A stretch of DNA of 64,000 nt, from contig NZ_QOLD01000069.1 in NCBI RefSeq assembly GCF_003333305.1, positions 21,495-85,494 of the forward strand. Reading direction: 5' to 3'. Positions within the stretch are counted from its first letter, which is position 1, and each line of letters begins with the position of its first letter. Below are positions 20,690 to 28,732 of this stretch, piece by piece. The notes under the pieces are model-generated. The model saw only the letters and a program-made list of their open reading frames with translations. It was not told the DNA's origin and did no database searches. Made by a program: the position numbers and the translations under genes. This stretch comes from Candidatus Colwellia aromaticivorans. Its GTDB lineage: Bacteria > Pseudomonadota > Gammaproteobacteria > Enterobacterales > Alteromonadaceae.

Positions 20690-20917
20690 GTGGAAGAGCT
20701 CATTATGGCACCTGTTATTATTTTTATGGTCATCGTTGCGCCAATTTGGTTAGTACTGCATTACCGTAGTAAAGGGCAAGTTAGTCAAGGTCTTAGTGAA
20801 GAAGAGTATATCCAGTTATCTGACTTATCAGAAACGGCAGATAAAATGGCCGATCGTATTAAAACCCTTGAAGCTATTTTAGATGTGGAGACTCCAGATT
20901 GGAGAAATAAGCTATGA
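20690..20917 (+). CDS. pspB: Phage shock protein B
   Basis: Small inner-membrane protein that, with PspC, signals membrane stress to PspA. The start is set at the GTG at 20690 because GGGGAAG lies just upstream; an in-frame ATG at 20657 would add eleven residues and has no ribosome site. The resulting 75 residues match PspB: one N-terminal membrane helix (MAPVIIFMVIVAPIWLVLHY) and a soluble amphipathic helix ending LEAILDVETPDWRNKL. The stop overlaps the pspC start by four bases (ATGA). Confidence 0.94.
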   Translation: MEELIMAPVIIFMVIVAPIWLVLHYRSKGQVSQGLSEEEYIQLSDLSETADKMADRIKTLEAILDVETPDWRNKL

Positions 20918-21375
20918 TTGGGCGCAGAGGTGAGCTATACCGTAACCCAATTAATGGGAAAATAGCAGGTGTTTGTGCCGGTATCGCCGATTACTTTGGT
21001 TGGGAAACCTGGTTAATAAGGATTTTAGTGGTGTCAGGTGTATTGTTTGGTATGCCTTTCTTAATATTCGGTTATGTTGCCGCTTGGTTTATACTTGATA
21101 AAAATCCTAAGGGGCAAGTTAAGCACAGTAAATATCACAGAGCAGGAACTTCAAAACATTCACAGTATGAAAGTGCTAGCAAACATGATGAAGATGAACA
21201 AGTGAATGAATCGATTAAAGTTAAGGCTAGAGTGTGGCAATCAGGTGAACCACCTAAGCAGGCTTTTCACGATATTCGCCGTAAATTTTCTTCGTTAGAG
21301 AAACAGCTACAAGCAATAGAACACTATGTAACGTCACCAGAATTTACGGTGGCAAGAGAGATAAATAAACTATGA
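20914..21375 (+). CDS. pspC: Phage shock protein C
   Basis: Inner-membrane partner of PspB. The N-terminal PspC domain shows the family pattern RNPINGKIAGVCAGIADYFGWETWLIRI followed by a membrane segment (LVVSGVLFGMPFLIFGYVAAWFIL). The C-terminal half is soluble, with a leucine-rich end (FSSLEKQLQAIEHYV). Length 153. Translationally coupled to pspB. The stop codon is followed two bases later by a GC-rich tandem repeat, so the operon ends in repeats rather than a normal terminator. Confidence 0.95.
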   Translation: MIGRRGELYRNPINGKIAGVCAGIADYFGWETWLIRILVVSGVLFGMPFLIFGYVAAWFILDKNPKGQVKHSKYHRAGTSKHSQYESASKHDEDEQVNESIKVKARVWQSGEPPKQAFHDIRRKFSSLEKQLQAIEHYVTSPEFTVAREINKL

Positions 21376-21376
21376 T

Positions 21377-21494
21377 CGTCCCTCGGTGCTCCGTTCGTCC
21401 CTCGGTGCTCCGTTCGTCTCTCGTGTGCTCCGTTCGTCTCTCGTGTGCTCCGTTCGTCTCTCGTGTGCTCCGTTCGTCTCTCGTGTGCTCCGTT
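21377..21494 (+). repeat. Short-period tandem repeat after pspC
   Basis: Two units of 19 bases (CGTCCCTCGGTGCTCCGTT, from 21377 and 21396) are followed by four identical units of 20 bases (CGTCTCTCGTGTGCTCCGTT, from 21415, 21435, 21455 and 21475). The composition is far more GC-rich than the surroundings. The unit resembles the CGTTCGTCCCTCACGCTC part of family B and probably arose from it by slippage. Confidence 0.92.
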
Positions 21495-21672
21495 CGTCCT
21501 GAGCCAGTCGAAGGAAGCCAGTCGAAGGAAGCCAGTCGCCCTTCGACTGTTCGTTCCTCACGCTCAGGGTAAACGGTATTTCCCTATTTCCGCTTGTCCT
21601 GAGCTTGTCGAAGGGTCGAAGGAAGCCTGTGGTACTTCGACTGCTCGTTCCTCGCGCTCAGCATGAACGGTT
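21495..21672. repeat. Repeat family B cluster downstream of pspC
   Basis: Contains repeated CAGTCGAAGGAAGC units, two copies of the CTTCGACTG(C/T)TCGTTCCTC(A/G)CGCTCAG form and an opposite GTCCTGAGCTTGTCGAAGG, i.e. the same REP-like hairpin halves as at 1359-1495. Together with the tandem repeat it fills the start of the 21376-21811 spacer; the rest, up to ycjX, shows nothing recognisable. Confidence 0.8.
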
Positions 21673-21811
21673 GTGTTTATTCCTAGTTATGGTGGCCACA
21701 TTGACTAGTGATATGACTACCAAAGTAAACTAAGGCTATTATTTCTTTAAAAAAATCATTACCATCAAACTATTCAATTATTAAGCTCTTTAAAATTCAG
21801 TTAAACAAAAC

Positions 21812-23269
21812 ATGGCAATGATTAAAAAACAGCGATTAGATAAATTAAAAAATAAAGCCAGTGAATTATTAAACCGTAGTCTAGATCAACACATCAATTT
21901 AGCCGTTACGGGGTTAAGTCGAAGTGGCAAAACCGCATTTATCACTTCACTTGTTAATCAATTAATCAATGAAGGTCACGGTAGTCGATTAAGTTTTTTC
22001 GATCCCGTTCATCACGGTAATTTTATTGCGGCTAAAAGGGTTCCACAAAAAAATCTATCTATCCCTCGCTTTGATTATGACAAAGCAATCTCTTCACTGA
22101 CAAGTGATATACCCTCATGGCCTGAGCCTACTCACGGTATTAGTGAATTACGTTTAGCAATTCGTTATCAACCCAAAAAATCATTATTGAAATATGCCAC
22201 TGATATGGCAACGTTAACGTTAGATATTACTGATTACCCGGGAGAATGGCTGCTTGATTTACCTATGCTCAATCAAACCTACGAACAATGGTCAGAGCAA
22301 ACACAAGTATTATTGTCTGCGGCACCACGTGATAAACATTCTCAAGAGTTTTTAGTTAAAGTGGGACAAATTGATCCCTTTGGCGCAGTGGATGAAGAGC
22401 TATTAGCACAACTGTCAAAAGAATATACTAAGTTATTACATACTTTTCGTTATGAATTAGGACTATCGGTGATTCAACCAGGGAGATTTATTTTGCCTGC
22501 AGAGTTAGCTGGCGCTCCTATTTTAGAGTTCTTTCCGTTTCCAAACTTAAATACAATTGATGGCAATGATTATCAAAATGCGAGCGACGATAGCTTTATC
22601 GGTATGCTCAGGTCACGATATATTGAGTATAAAGAGCAAGTAGTTAAGGTGTTTTATCAGCAACACTTCTTACGTTTTGATCGACAAATTGTTTTAGCTG
22701 ATTGCTTAACACCACTTAATGCTTGTTCAGACAATAGTGGCTCAGAGAGCTTTGCCGATTTACAACTAGCCATTGATATGATTTTAGAAAGCTATAGCTA
22801 TGGTAAGTCAGGTTTGTTTTCTCGGTTATTTTCACCAAAAATAGATAAGCTGTTATTTGCAGCGACTAAAGCAGATCATGTTACTGCTGAGCAACATGGC
22901 CCGATGGTTTCTTTATTAGATCAACTTATATATCAAAGTAAACATAAGCTTAACTATGAAGCTATTGAAATGAAAACCCTGGCTATCGCTGCTGTGAAAA
23001 GTACTACATCGGGGAAAACGCTACACAAAGGGCAAAGGATATCAGTTATTCAAGGTAATACTTTACCCAAAGGGCAAGAGTCGACAGCAAAAATAACACT
23101 TTTTCCTGGCGCTGTTCCTGAAAAATTACCTGAAAAAAATTATTGGCAACAAAGTGCTTTTAATTTTATTAATTTCTTACCCATTACAGGTATGGAAAAA
23201 CATGAGCCTTTACCTCATATTCGTATGGATCAGGTATTACAATTCTTATTGGCGGACAAAATGATATGA
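21812..23269 (+). CDS. ycjX: YcjX-family GTPase-like protein
   Basis: Conserved YcjX family P-loop protein, genetically linked to the phage shock response; precise function is not established. The Walker A motif is GLSRSGKT near residue 34, and the family feature DITDYPGEWLLDLPML follows near residue 145. Length 485 agrees with the family (about 465-490). Two candidate starts, ATG 21812 and ATG 21818, lack clear ribosome sites. Its stop overlaps the start of ycjF by four bases. The psp-ycjX-ycjF-tyrR order matches that of E. coli. Confidence 0.92.
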   Translation: MAMIKKQRLDKLKNKASELLNRSLDQHINLAVTGLSRSGKTAFITSLVNQLINEGHGSRLSFFDPVHHGNFIAAKRVPQKNLSIPRFDYDKAISSLTSDIPSWPEPTHGISELRLAIRYQPKKSLLKYATDMATLTLDITDYPGEWLLDLPMLNQTYEQWSEQTQVLLSAAPRDKHSQEFLVKVGQIDPFGAVDEELLAQLSKEYTKLLHTFRYELGLSVIQPGRFILPAELAGAPILEFFPFPNLNTIDGNDYQNASDDSFIGMLRSRYIEYKEQVVKVFYQQHFLRFDRQIVLADCLTPLNACSDNSGSESFADLQLAIDMILESYSYGKSGLFSRLFSPKIDKLLFAATKADHVTAEQHGPMVSLLDQLIYQSKHKLNYEAIEMKTLAIAAVKSTTSGKTLHKGQRISVIQGNTLPKGQESTAKITLFPGAVPEKLPEKNYWQQSAFNFINFLPITGMEKHEPLPHIRMDQVLQFLLADKMI

Positions 23270-24363
23270 ATAAAGGTAATGACAAAACGGACGAAAAAAC
23301 CCACCAACAGCAAATACTGTTTTCTGATAGTGAATTGTTGATTGAACAAGTTACTAATGAAGTAAAAGCAAGCCAAGATGGCAAACAAGTGATATTTGAT
23401 AATCAAGATTACTTACCAATAGATGAACAAAAAGAATTACCAGCACTATTAAATGAGCAAACCTTAGAGCACAATTTAACGGCAACAAAATCTAAGCCGC
23501 GTTGGTTATGGCGTATAGCGTTAACGCTACTTACCGGTGTTATTGGTGTTGAAACCGTTGACTTTTTTATGATGGGTTTTGTCAATTCGCCAATTATTAC
23601 GAGTGTCTATGGTGTTATATTATCCTGTTTAATAGTGCTTGCTTCTTCAAGTGTGTTTAGTGAATGGTCAACCTTACGACAATTCAAATGCAGAGAAAAA
23701 TTAAAACAACAAGCGTGTGAATTACTTTCAGATAATTCGCTAACTAAAGAGCAAAATATTAGCGCGTTAGACGTAAAAACCTTTTGTCAAAAAGTGAGTG
23801 AAAACTTGCCTTGTGATCTGGTTTCAGAGCAAGAGCAAGCGTGGCAAGATGCCTTAAATGCTCAATACAGTGACGCTGAATTATTACAACTCTATTCGCG
23901 ATTAGTACTGACAAAGGTAGATGAGAAAGCGATGGCTGAAATTGCCAAATTCTCTACAGAGGCCGTTGTTTTGGTTGCACTTAGCCCTGTGGCATTAATC
24001 GATATGTTGATAATTTTATGGCGTAATTTACGCATGATTAATAAAGTTGCGCTCTTGTATGGTATAAAATTAGGATATTGGAGCAGAATAAAACTGATCA
24101 GGCAGGTGTTTGTTAATATGGCTTATGCTGGTGCTAGTGAGCTTATTGCTGATTTTGGATCGGATATGATCGGTGCTGATTTACTGGGTAAACTTTCGGG
24201 TCGTTTGGCTCAGGGATTAGGCGCGGGCATGCTAACAGCTCGCTTAGGTGTTAAAACTATGCAGTTATGCCGTCCTATTCCGTTTGCAGACAAGCCTAAG
24301 TTAGCTCATGTTAGAAGAGAAATGTTGGCAACAATTAAAAATCTAATCAGCCGAAAAGCCTAA
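23266..24363 (+). CDS. ycjF: YcjF-family inner membrane protein (DUF697)
   Basis: Conserved UPF0283/TIGR01620 membrane protein always paired with YcjX; function unknown. The first 75 residues are polar and charged, followed by two membrane helices at about residues 82-130 (RIALTLLTGVIGVETVDFFM; VYGVILSCLIVLASSSVF). The C-terminal DUF697 region (residues about 210-340) contains another hydrophobic hairpin (AVVLVALSPVALIDMLIILW) and a Gly/Ala-rich stretch. Length 365. ATGA coupling to ycjX implies co-translation. Confidence 0.9.
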   Translation: MNKGNDKTDEKTHQQQILFSDSELLIEQVTNEVKASQDGKQVIFDNQDYLPIDEQKELPALLNEQTLEHNLTATKSKPRWLWRIALTLLTGVIGVETVDFFMMGFVNSPIITSVYGVILSCLIVLASSSVFSEWSTLRQFKCREKLKQQACELLSDNSLTKEQNISALDVKTFCQKVSENLPCDLVSEQEQAWQDALNAQYSDAELLQLYSRLVLTKVDEKAMAEIAKFSTEAVVLVALSPVALIDMLIILWRNLRMINKVALLYGIKLGYWSRIKLIRQVFVNMAYAGASELIADFGSDMIGADLLGKLSGRLAQGLGAGMLTARLGVKTMQLCRPIPFADKPKLAHVRREMLATIKNLISRKA

Positions 24364-24442
24364 AGCTTACTTTGCTCTTTAAGTTTAGCTGTAACTATTA
24401 TTTTACGAAACTTAACTCTGTTAGTTTTTGACCTGTGCGCAT

Positions 24443-24606
24443 TATACCAATCTCACTAACTATGTGATCATTTCTACTTGTTAAAACGACCAACTACTTC
24501 GTTATTTATTTAATAGCTAGAACAACTAGTTATTGAAATAAATGCCTTGTATTTGACCGTTTTCCCTACGTATAAAATAGATCACCTAATTAATGAAACT
24601 GGTATT
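24443..24606. repeat. Repeat family C, palindromic element between ycjF and phhB
   Basis: Ends TATACCAATCTCACTAAC and TAATTAATGAAACTGGTATTA are inverted repeats that extend to GTGATCA on the left and AGATCACC on the right, about 30 bases with mismatches. Unit length is about 164 bases. It differs in sequence from family A but has similar architecture. It fills most of the 24364-24663 gene-free stretch. Confidence 0.7.
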
Positions 24607-24663
24607 ACTTCCCTTTTCTTAACTTTTTACCTTAAGATGAATGTAACTAGTTAAGGAATAAAA

Positions 24664-25002
24664 ATGAGTAAAAAATTATCAACGCAGCAATGTGAAGCGT
24701 GTCATGTTGACGCCCCAAAAGTGAGTGACGGCGAATTTAAACAGCTACTAAACCAAATTCCAGATTGGGTACCCCGAGTTCGCGATAACGTGATGATGTT
24801 AGAAAGAGAGTACAAATTCAAAAATTATAAGTTAGCTTGGGCATTTGCCAACAAAGTGAGTGAATTAGCTGAAGCCGAATTTCATCACCCATCTATTTTA
24901 CTTGAATGGGGTAAAGTCACGGTAACATGGTGGACACACTCTATTGGAGACTTGCATAAAAATGACTTTATTTGTGCGGCAAAAACTGATCAATTGATAT
25001 GA
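24664..25002 (+). CDS. phhB: Pterin-4a-carbinolamine dehydratase
   Basis: Recycles the pterin cofactor of phenylalanine hydroxylase by dehydrating 4a-hydroxytetrahydrobiopterin. The fold signature ([23 protein letters not shown]) holds the catalytic HH pair near residue 77. Length 112 is standard; a CEACH sequence near residue 10 is common in proteobacterial members. The ATG follows AAGGAAT. No phenylalanine hydroxylase (phhA) lies beside it in this window, yet tyrR follows and the fahA/maiA remnants lie beyond, so it looks like a survivor of an aromatic amino acid catabolic cluster. Confidence 0.95.
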   Translation: MSKKLSTQQCEACHVDAPKVSDGEFKQLLNQIPDWVPRVRDNVMMLEREYKFKNYKLAWAFANKVSELAEAEFHHPSILLEWGKVTVTWWTHSIGDLHKNDFICAAKTDQLI

Positions 25003-25044
25003 TTTGTAACATAAAAATACAAGCACATTATGTATTACACTAGT

Positions 25045-25078
25045 AAGTCTTAATAATATCTATTATTAAGACTTTGTT
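25045..25078. terminator. Perfect 14-bp palindrome downstream of phhB
   Basis: AAGTCTTAATAATA and its exact complement are separated by two bases and followed by TTGTTATTG. It is positioned as the phhB terminator, although the T run is short. It lies 3 bases before the TyrR box, so a regulatory role cannot be excluded. Confidence 0.6.
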
Positions 25079-25080
25079 AT

Positions 25081-25098
25081 TGTAAAAATTAGTTTACA
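25081..25098. promoter_or_regulatory. TyrR box upstream of tyrR
   Basis: TGTAAA-N6-TTTACA, a perfect match to the core of the known TyrR operator (TGTAAA-N6-TTTACA). It lies 42 bases before the tyrR start codon, consistent with autorepression known in E. coli. Confidence 0.85.
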
Positions 25099-25140
25099 AT
25101 AGTTTTTTTATTTGAACTATTCGATAAAAGGGCTTCTTGC

Positions 25141-26709
25141 ATGCGTTTGGAAATTACTTGTCATGATCGTGTTGGTATGGGGCAAAAAATATTAGCTATT
25201 TTTGTTGAACACAGTATCAATGTTCGCGGTATTGAATTTAAACAGCCCGGCAGAATTTTCATTAATATTCCCGATTTAGAATTCTCAGAAATACAAACTT
25301 TTATGCCTCAATTACGTTTGTTGGAAGGTGTTGCAGATGTAAGAACCGCGCCTTACATGCCTTCTGAACGTGAGCGTAATGAATTGGTTACTTTAATTAA
25401 AACCTTTCCTGATCCCTTTATTTCTCTTGATGTTAAAGGCAATATTCGCATTGTGAATAATATCGCGTCGTCAATTATGGGGTGTAATGAAGATACCGTT
25501 AAAGGCCAGCATATTAGTCAATGGCTTAAAGGTTTTAACTTTACCCGTTGGTTAGATAATGTTGATGTATTTGCTCAAACTCGTCGTTTAAAATTCCAAG
25601 GAGAAGACTTTGTCGCAGATATTATGCCTATTAATGTTATCAATGAGATTGACGAAATTGTCGGTGATAATAATCAGGTTTTGGCGGGAGCGGTACTTAT
25701 TCTTAAGTCTGAAGCACGACTTGGTCAACAAATAAATGCTTTTAAAGAGCCAAACGAAAATGCTTTCTCAGGTATACAAGCCAGTAGTAGCGGTATGCGT
25801 AAAGTTATTCGTGAAGCTAAACGTATGTCGCAACTTGATGCGTCTATTTTAATTATTGGTGAAACGGGTACAGGCAAAGAACTCCTCGCTCGCGCATGTC
25901 ATGCTGCGAGTGAACGAGCAGAGCAACCCTTTATGACGCTTAATTGCGCTGCTTTACCTGACGATGTTGCTGAATCAGAATTATTTGGTGTGGGTGAAAA
26001 AGACCATGAAGAAAGTAAACGAGGTATTTTTGAGCTTGCTGATGGCGGAAGTGTTTTTCTTGATGAAGTGGGCGAAATGTCGACTAAATTGCAAAGTAAA
26101 CTTTTGCGTGTCATTCAAAATGGCAGCTTTAGACGAGTTGATTCAGAGCAAGAAGTGACGGTAAATGTACGTATTATTAGCTCAACAAACAAAGACTTAC
26201 TTAACTTAGTTTCTCTTGGCCAATTTAGAGAAGATCTCTATTATCGCTTGAATGTGTTTGGTTTGAATATTCCACCACTAAGAGAGCGCCGAAGTGATAT
26301 TTTACCATTGACCGAGTTTTTTATTGTTCATGCAGGACAGCAAATTGGCAGATCAAATCTAAAACTAACGCCTGAGTGCAGTGAGTTTATTGAACATTAT
26401 CCGTGGCCAGGTAATGTCAGACAATTAGAAAATGTATTAACAAGATCTGCTTCATTGCTTGAAGGGACTGAAATTGAAATTGAACACTTACAGCTTCCTG
26501 CTTATACCCGTGAACATGGTTATTTAGAGCAAGAGTTTGAAGGTACTTTAGATGCGGCTGTTAAAAACTTTGAGGCTGATTTGTTACGTAAGCTTTATCC
26601 TGCCTATCCAAGCACTAGACAATTAGCTAAAAAACTTGGCTTAAGCCATACCGCTATTGCGAACAAATTGCGAGAGTATGATATCAATAAGAAAACAATT
26701 AAAATTTAG
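25141..26709 (+). CDS. tyrR: Aromatic amino acid transcriptional regulator TyrR
   Basis: Regulates aromatic amino acid synthesis, transport and catabolism in response to tyrosine and phenylalanine. Domains: ACT-like N-terminus (MRLEITCHDRVGMGQKILAIF), PAS domain at about residues 78-190, AAA+ domain with Walker A GETGTGKE near residue 240, and a C-terminal Fis-type HTH (STRQLAKKLGLSHTAIANKLREY). As in other TyrR proteins of this group, the sigma-54 GAFTGA loop is absent; the corresponding stretch reads EKDHEESKRGIFE, so it works with sigma-70 polymerase. Length 522. Its own TyrR box is 42 bases upstream. Confidence 0.96.
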   Translation: MRLEITCHDRVGMGQKILAIFVEHSINVRGIEFKQPGRIFINIPDLEFSEIQTFMPQLRLLEGVADVRTAPYMPSERERNELVTLIKTFPDPFISLDVKGNIRIVNNIASSIMGCNEDTVKGQHISQWLKGFNFTRWLDNVDVFAQTRRLKFQGEDFVADIMPINVINEIDEIVGDNNQVLAGAVLILKSEARLGQQINAFKEPNENAFSGIQASSSGMRKVIREAKRMSQLDASILIIGETGTGKELLARACHAASERAEQPFMTLNCAALPDDVAESELFGVGEKDHEESKRGIFELADGGSVFLDEVGEMSTKLQSKLLRVIQNGSFRRVDSEQEVTVNVRIISSTNKDLLNLVSLGQFREDLYYRLNVFGLNIPPLRERRSDILPLTEFFIVHAGQQIGRSNLKLTPECSEFIEHYPWPGNVRQLENVLTRSASLLEGTEIEIEHLQLPAYTREHGYLEQEFEGTLDAAVKNFEADLLRKLYPAYPSTRQLAKKLGLSHTAIANKLREYDINKKTIKI

Positions 26710-26843
26710 ACTCAGTACATCCTTGTTTCTGTATGACTGAATAAATACGTCAAAAGAATTGATTGCCTGAGGTAAACCCCACAATTTTTCTTTAACCTGA
26801 ACCAACAGCTTATAGAAAACTCACTTTTTACTATTCTTTATCG

Positions 26844-26876
26844 GTGGAAAAAATTCATATAAAGAATTTTTTCCAC
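26844..26876 (+). terminator. Strong hairpin after tyrR
   Basis: A 13-base perfect stem (GTGGAAAAAATTC and its complement) around a 7-base loop. The 3' arm itself contains six consecutive T. It lies 135 bases after tyrR and 94 before the fahA pseudogene; probably a terminator, but a dyad operator for the former catabolic operon is also possible. Confidence 0.55.
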
Positions 26877-26969
26877 TATTAAATCCTCCCCTTTTCTGAT
26901 TGTTTGAGGCTTTAAGCTAAACCCGTAGAATTAGTAACATAATTTGAAAGGTTTAACAAAAGGTCACTT

Positions 26970-27880
26970 ATGAAGTTAGCTACTCTTAAAAATAATATGC
27001 GTGATGTTCAATTAGTCGTTGTTAATTTAACACTGGATAAAGCGGTAGTTGAGGCTGATATTGTTCTAACATTACAAGATGGATTAGATAATTGGCACGA
27101 TATTTCACCTAAGCTAGAAATTGTTTATAACGCACTTAACAAGGGCGAAATTAACAATACTATTGCTTTTTAGCTGGCGCAATGTGAGTCACCATTGCCT
27201 AGAGCCTATCAGTGGGCAGATGGTCACGCGACAAAATAAAAGTTGCTTGTGAAAGCGTTGGTATTGATTTTGACTCAGAAGTTGCAGTTATCACTGATTA
27301 TGTGCCTATGGGGGCATCTGTAAAGCAAGCCGCACAACATATAAAATTATTAATGTTACTCAATGATGTGTCATTACGTAACTTAGTTCCCGGTGAATTA
27401 GCGAAAAGTTTTGGCCTTTTTGGCTCAAAGCCATCTAGTGCTTTTTCTCCAGTTGCCATTACTGTTGATTAATTAGGGCAAGCGTGGGATGGCGATAAAT
27501 TATATTTACCACTGACTGCCCACCTAAATAATGATTTGTTCGGTCAACCAAGTTGTGGTGTAAATATGACGTTTTATTTTCCAACTATTGTTGCCCATGC
27601 AGCAAGAACACGCCCATTATCTGCGGGCTGTATTGTTGGCTCTGGTACTATTTCAAACTATGATCGTTCTTAAGGTTCAAGCGGTATAGCTGAAAAACTG
27701 ATGTGAGAAATAATTGCTGGTGGTAAATCAAAAACAGAATTTATGAACTTTGGTGATAACGTGCGTATTGAAATGTTTGATGAAATTGGCGACAGTATTT
27801 TTGGTGTCATAAGACAGACAATGGTTGAATATAAAAGTTTAAATAATGACAATATTGCCTTACTTTAGGCGAGTAATATG
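26970..27880 (+). pseudogene. fahA: Fumarylacetoacetate hydrolase pseudogene
   Basis: The intact enzyme performs the last step of tyrosine/homogentisate breakdown, splitting fumarylacetoacetate. Homology runs along the whole stretch: MKLATLKNNMRDVQLVVVN at the start, PLPRAYQWADG, then GIDFDSEVAVITDYVPMG, LLNDVSLRNLVPGELAKSFG, and near the end FMNFGDNVRIEMFDEIGDSIFG. In-frame stops interrupt it at 27171 (TAG), 27237 (TAA), 27470 (TAA), 27671 (TAA) and 27704 (TGA), and the segment expected after ADG (roughly 35-45 residues) is missing together with a frame change near 27225. The last frame still ends TGA at 27878-27880, overlapping the maiA ATG, the relic of a coupled operon. Confidence 0.92.
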
Positions 27881-28599
27881 AAACTTTACGGTTATTGGCG
27901 TTCAACTGCGGCTTACAGAGTACGTATTGCTTTACATCTTATACTCATGATACTTCAAAATGCAGGATTCAGCTGGAATTAGAAACGTTTTTAGGCAAGA
28001 CATTGATTGAATAGAATGGTTTTTCAGGAGAATATGCTCCTGCATTCTCTAATTAGCTACATCCATGTAGCGTCCTTCTCAAAATCAATAACGCAGCATA
28101 AAACGTTTCTAAACCAGCCCTGCGGGGATAACTGAGCAAAACATGCTCATTGTTACATCTGTTTTTAATGGAGCAACCATTAATAAAAAGATGTGCCTTG
28201 ATCATGATCCGCTCAGGCGTCCTGAAACTCGCATTTTGAAGTGATTTGGGTATAGATATCGCTTGTGAAATTCATCCATTAAATAACTTACGTATTCAGC
28301 AATATTTGGCTACAGATCTTAATATAGAAAATGAAGCTAAAGCAGCATGGGTTGAGCATTGGATGATCATAGGTTTTAATGCGATTGAAAAACAATTAGC
28401 GCAAAGTGCAGGTTGTTATTGTTTTCAAGATCAAATAACCGTGGCTGATATTTGTTTGGTAGTACAAGTATATAATGCAAATCGCTTTAATGTTGATATG
28501 AGCGCCTATCCTTATATCAATCGAGTGGTTGATAATTGCAATAAGCTTAAAGCTTTTCAGCTAGCATTACCTGAAAATCAAGAAGATGCTCAGATATAA
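27877..28599 (+). pseudogene. maiA: Maleylacetoacetate isomerase pseudogene interrupted by a repeat element
   Basis: Glutathione-dependent isomerase of the homogentisate pathway (zeta-class GST). The N-terminal 21 residues are recognisable from ATG 27877 (MKLYGYWRSTAAYRVRIALHL, GST thioredoxin fold start). A family A element then occupies 27940-28254. The coding sequence resumes with IACEIHPLNNLRIQQYL, which aligns with the family well past residue 100, so about 80 codons have been lost rather than merely split. The remaining C-terminal GST domain is open to 28599 (TVADICLVVQVYNANRF). Not a functional gene. Confidence 0.92.
27940..28254. repeat. Repeat family A copy (315 bp) inside maiA
   Basis: Ends TATACTCATGATACTTCAAA and TTGAAGTGATTTGGGTATA. 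Carries one extra internal module of about 50 bases with the hairpins CAGGAGAATATGCTCCTG and GCTACATCCATGTAGC, absent from the 267-bp copies. The arms with GAAACGTTTTTAGGC and AAACGTTTCTAAACC are in the opposite order relative to the copy at 57441-57707, i.e. the element is inverted. Confidence 0.9.
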
Positions 28600-28666
28600 C
28601 ACACGTGTATTTACAAATTGTGCAGTGGTTCTAAAGTTATAATTAACATGACGGGTAAATAGTAAT

Positions 28667-28696
28667 AAAAAAAGAGATCAACGACCTCTTTTTTTA
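28667..28696. terminator. Bidirectional terminator between maiA and serA
   Basis: AAAAAAAGAG and CTCTTTTTTT arms around a 9-10 base loop, with A-rich and T-rich flanks that serve either direction. On the minus strand it terminates serA. Confidence 0.75.
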
Positions 28697-28732
28697 TATA
28701 TAACGATTAATAGGTTGGGTATAACTAACCTA

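Noticed and set aside
21377..21494. CRISPR-like regular repeats
   Set aside because: Units are contiguous with no unique spacers, so it is a plain tandem repeat; no cas genes in the window.
21372..21666. Three overlapping open frames rich in Arg/Ser/Val after pspC
   Set aside because: They are translations of the 19/20-bp tandem repeat and family B units.
28246..28599. Separate glutathione S-transferase-like gene starting at TTG 28246
   Set aside because: It is the C-terminal part of the broken maiA; the TTG start lies in the end of the repeat element and the N-terminal GST fold is missing.
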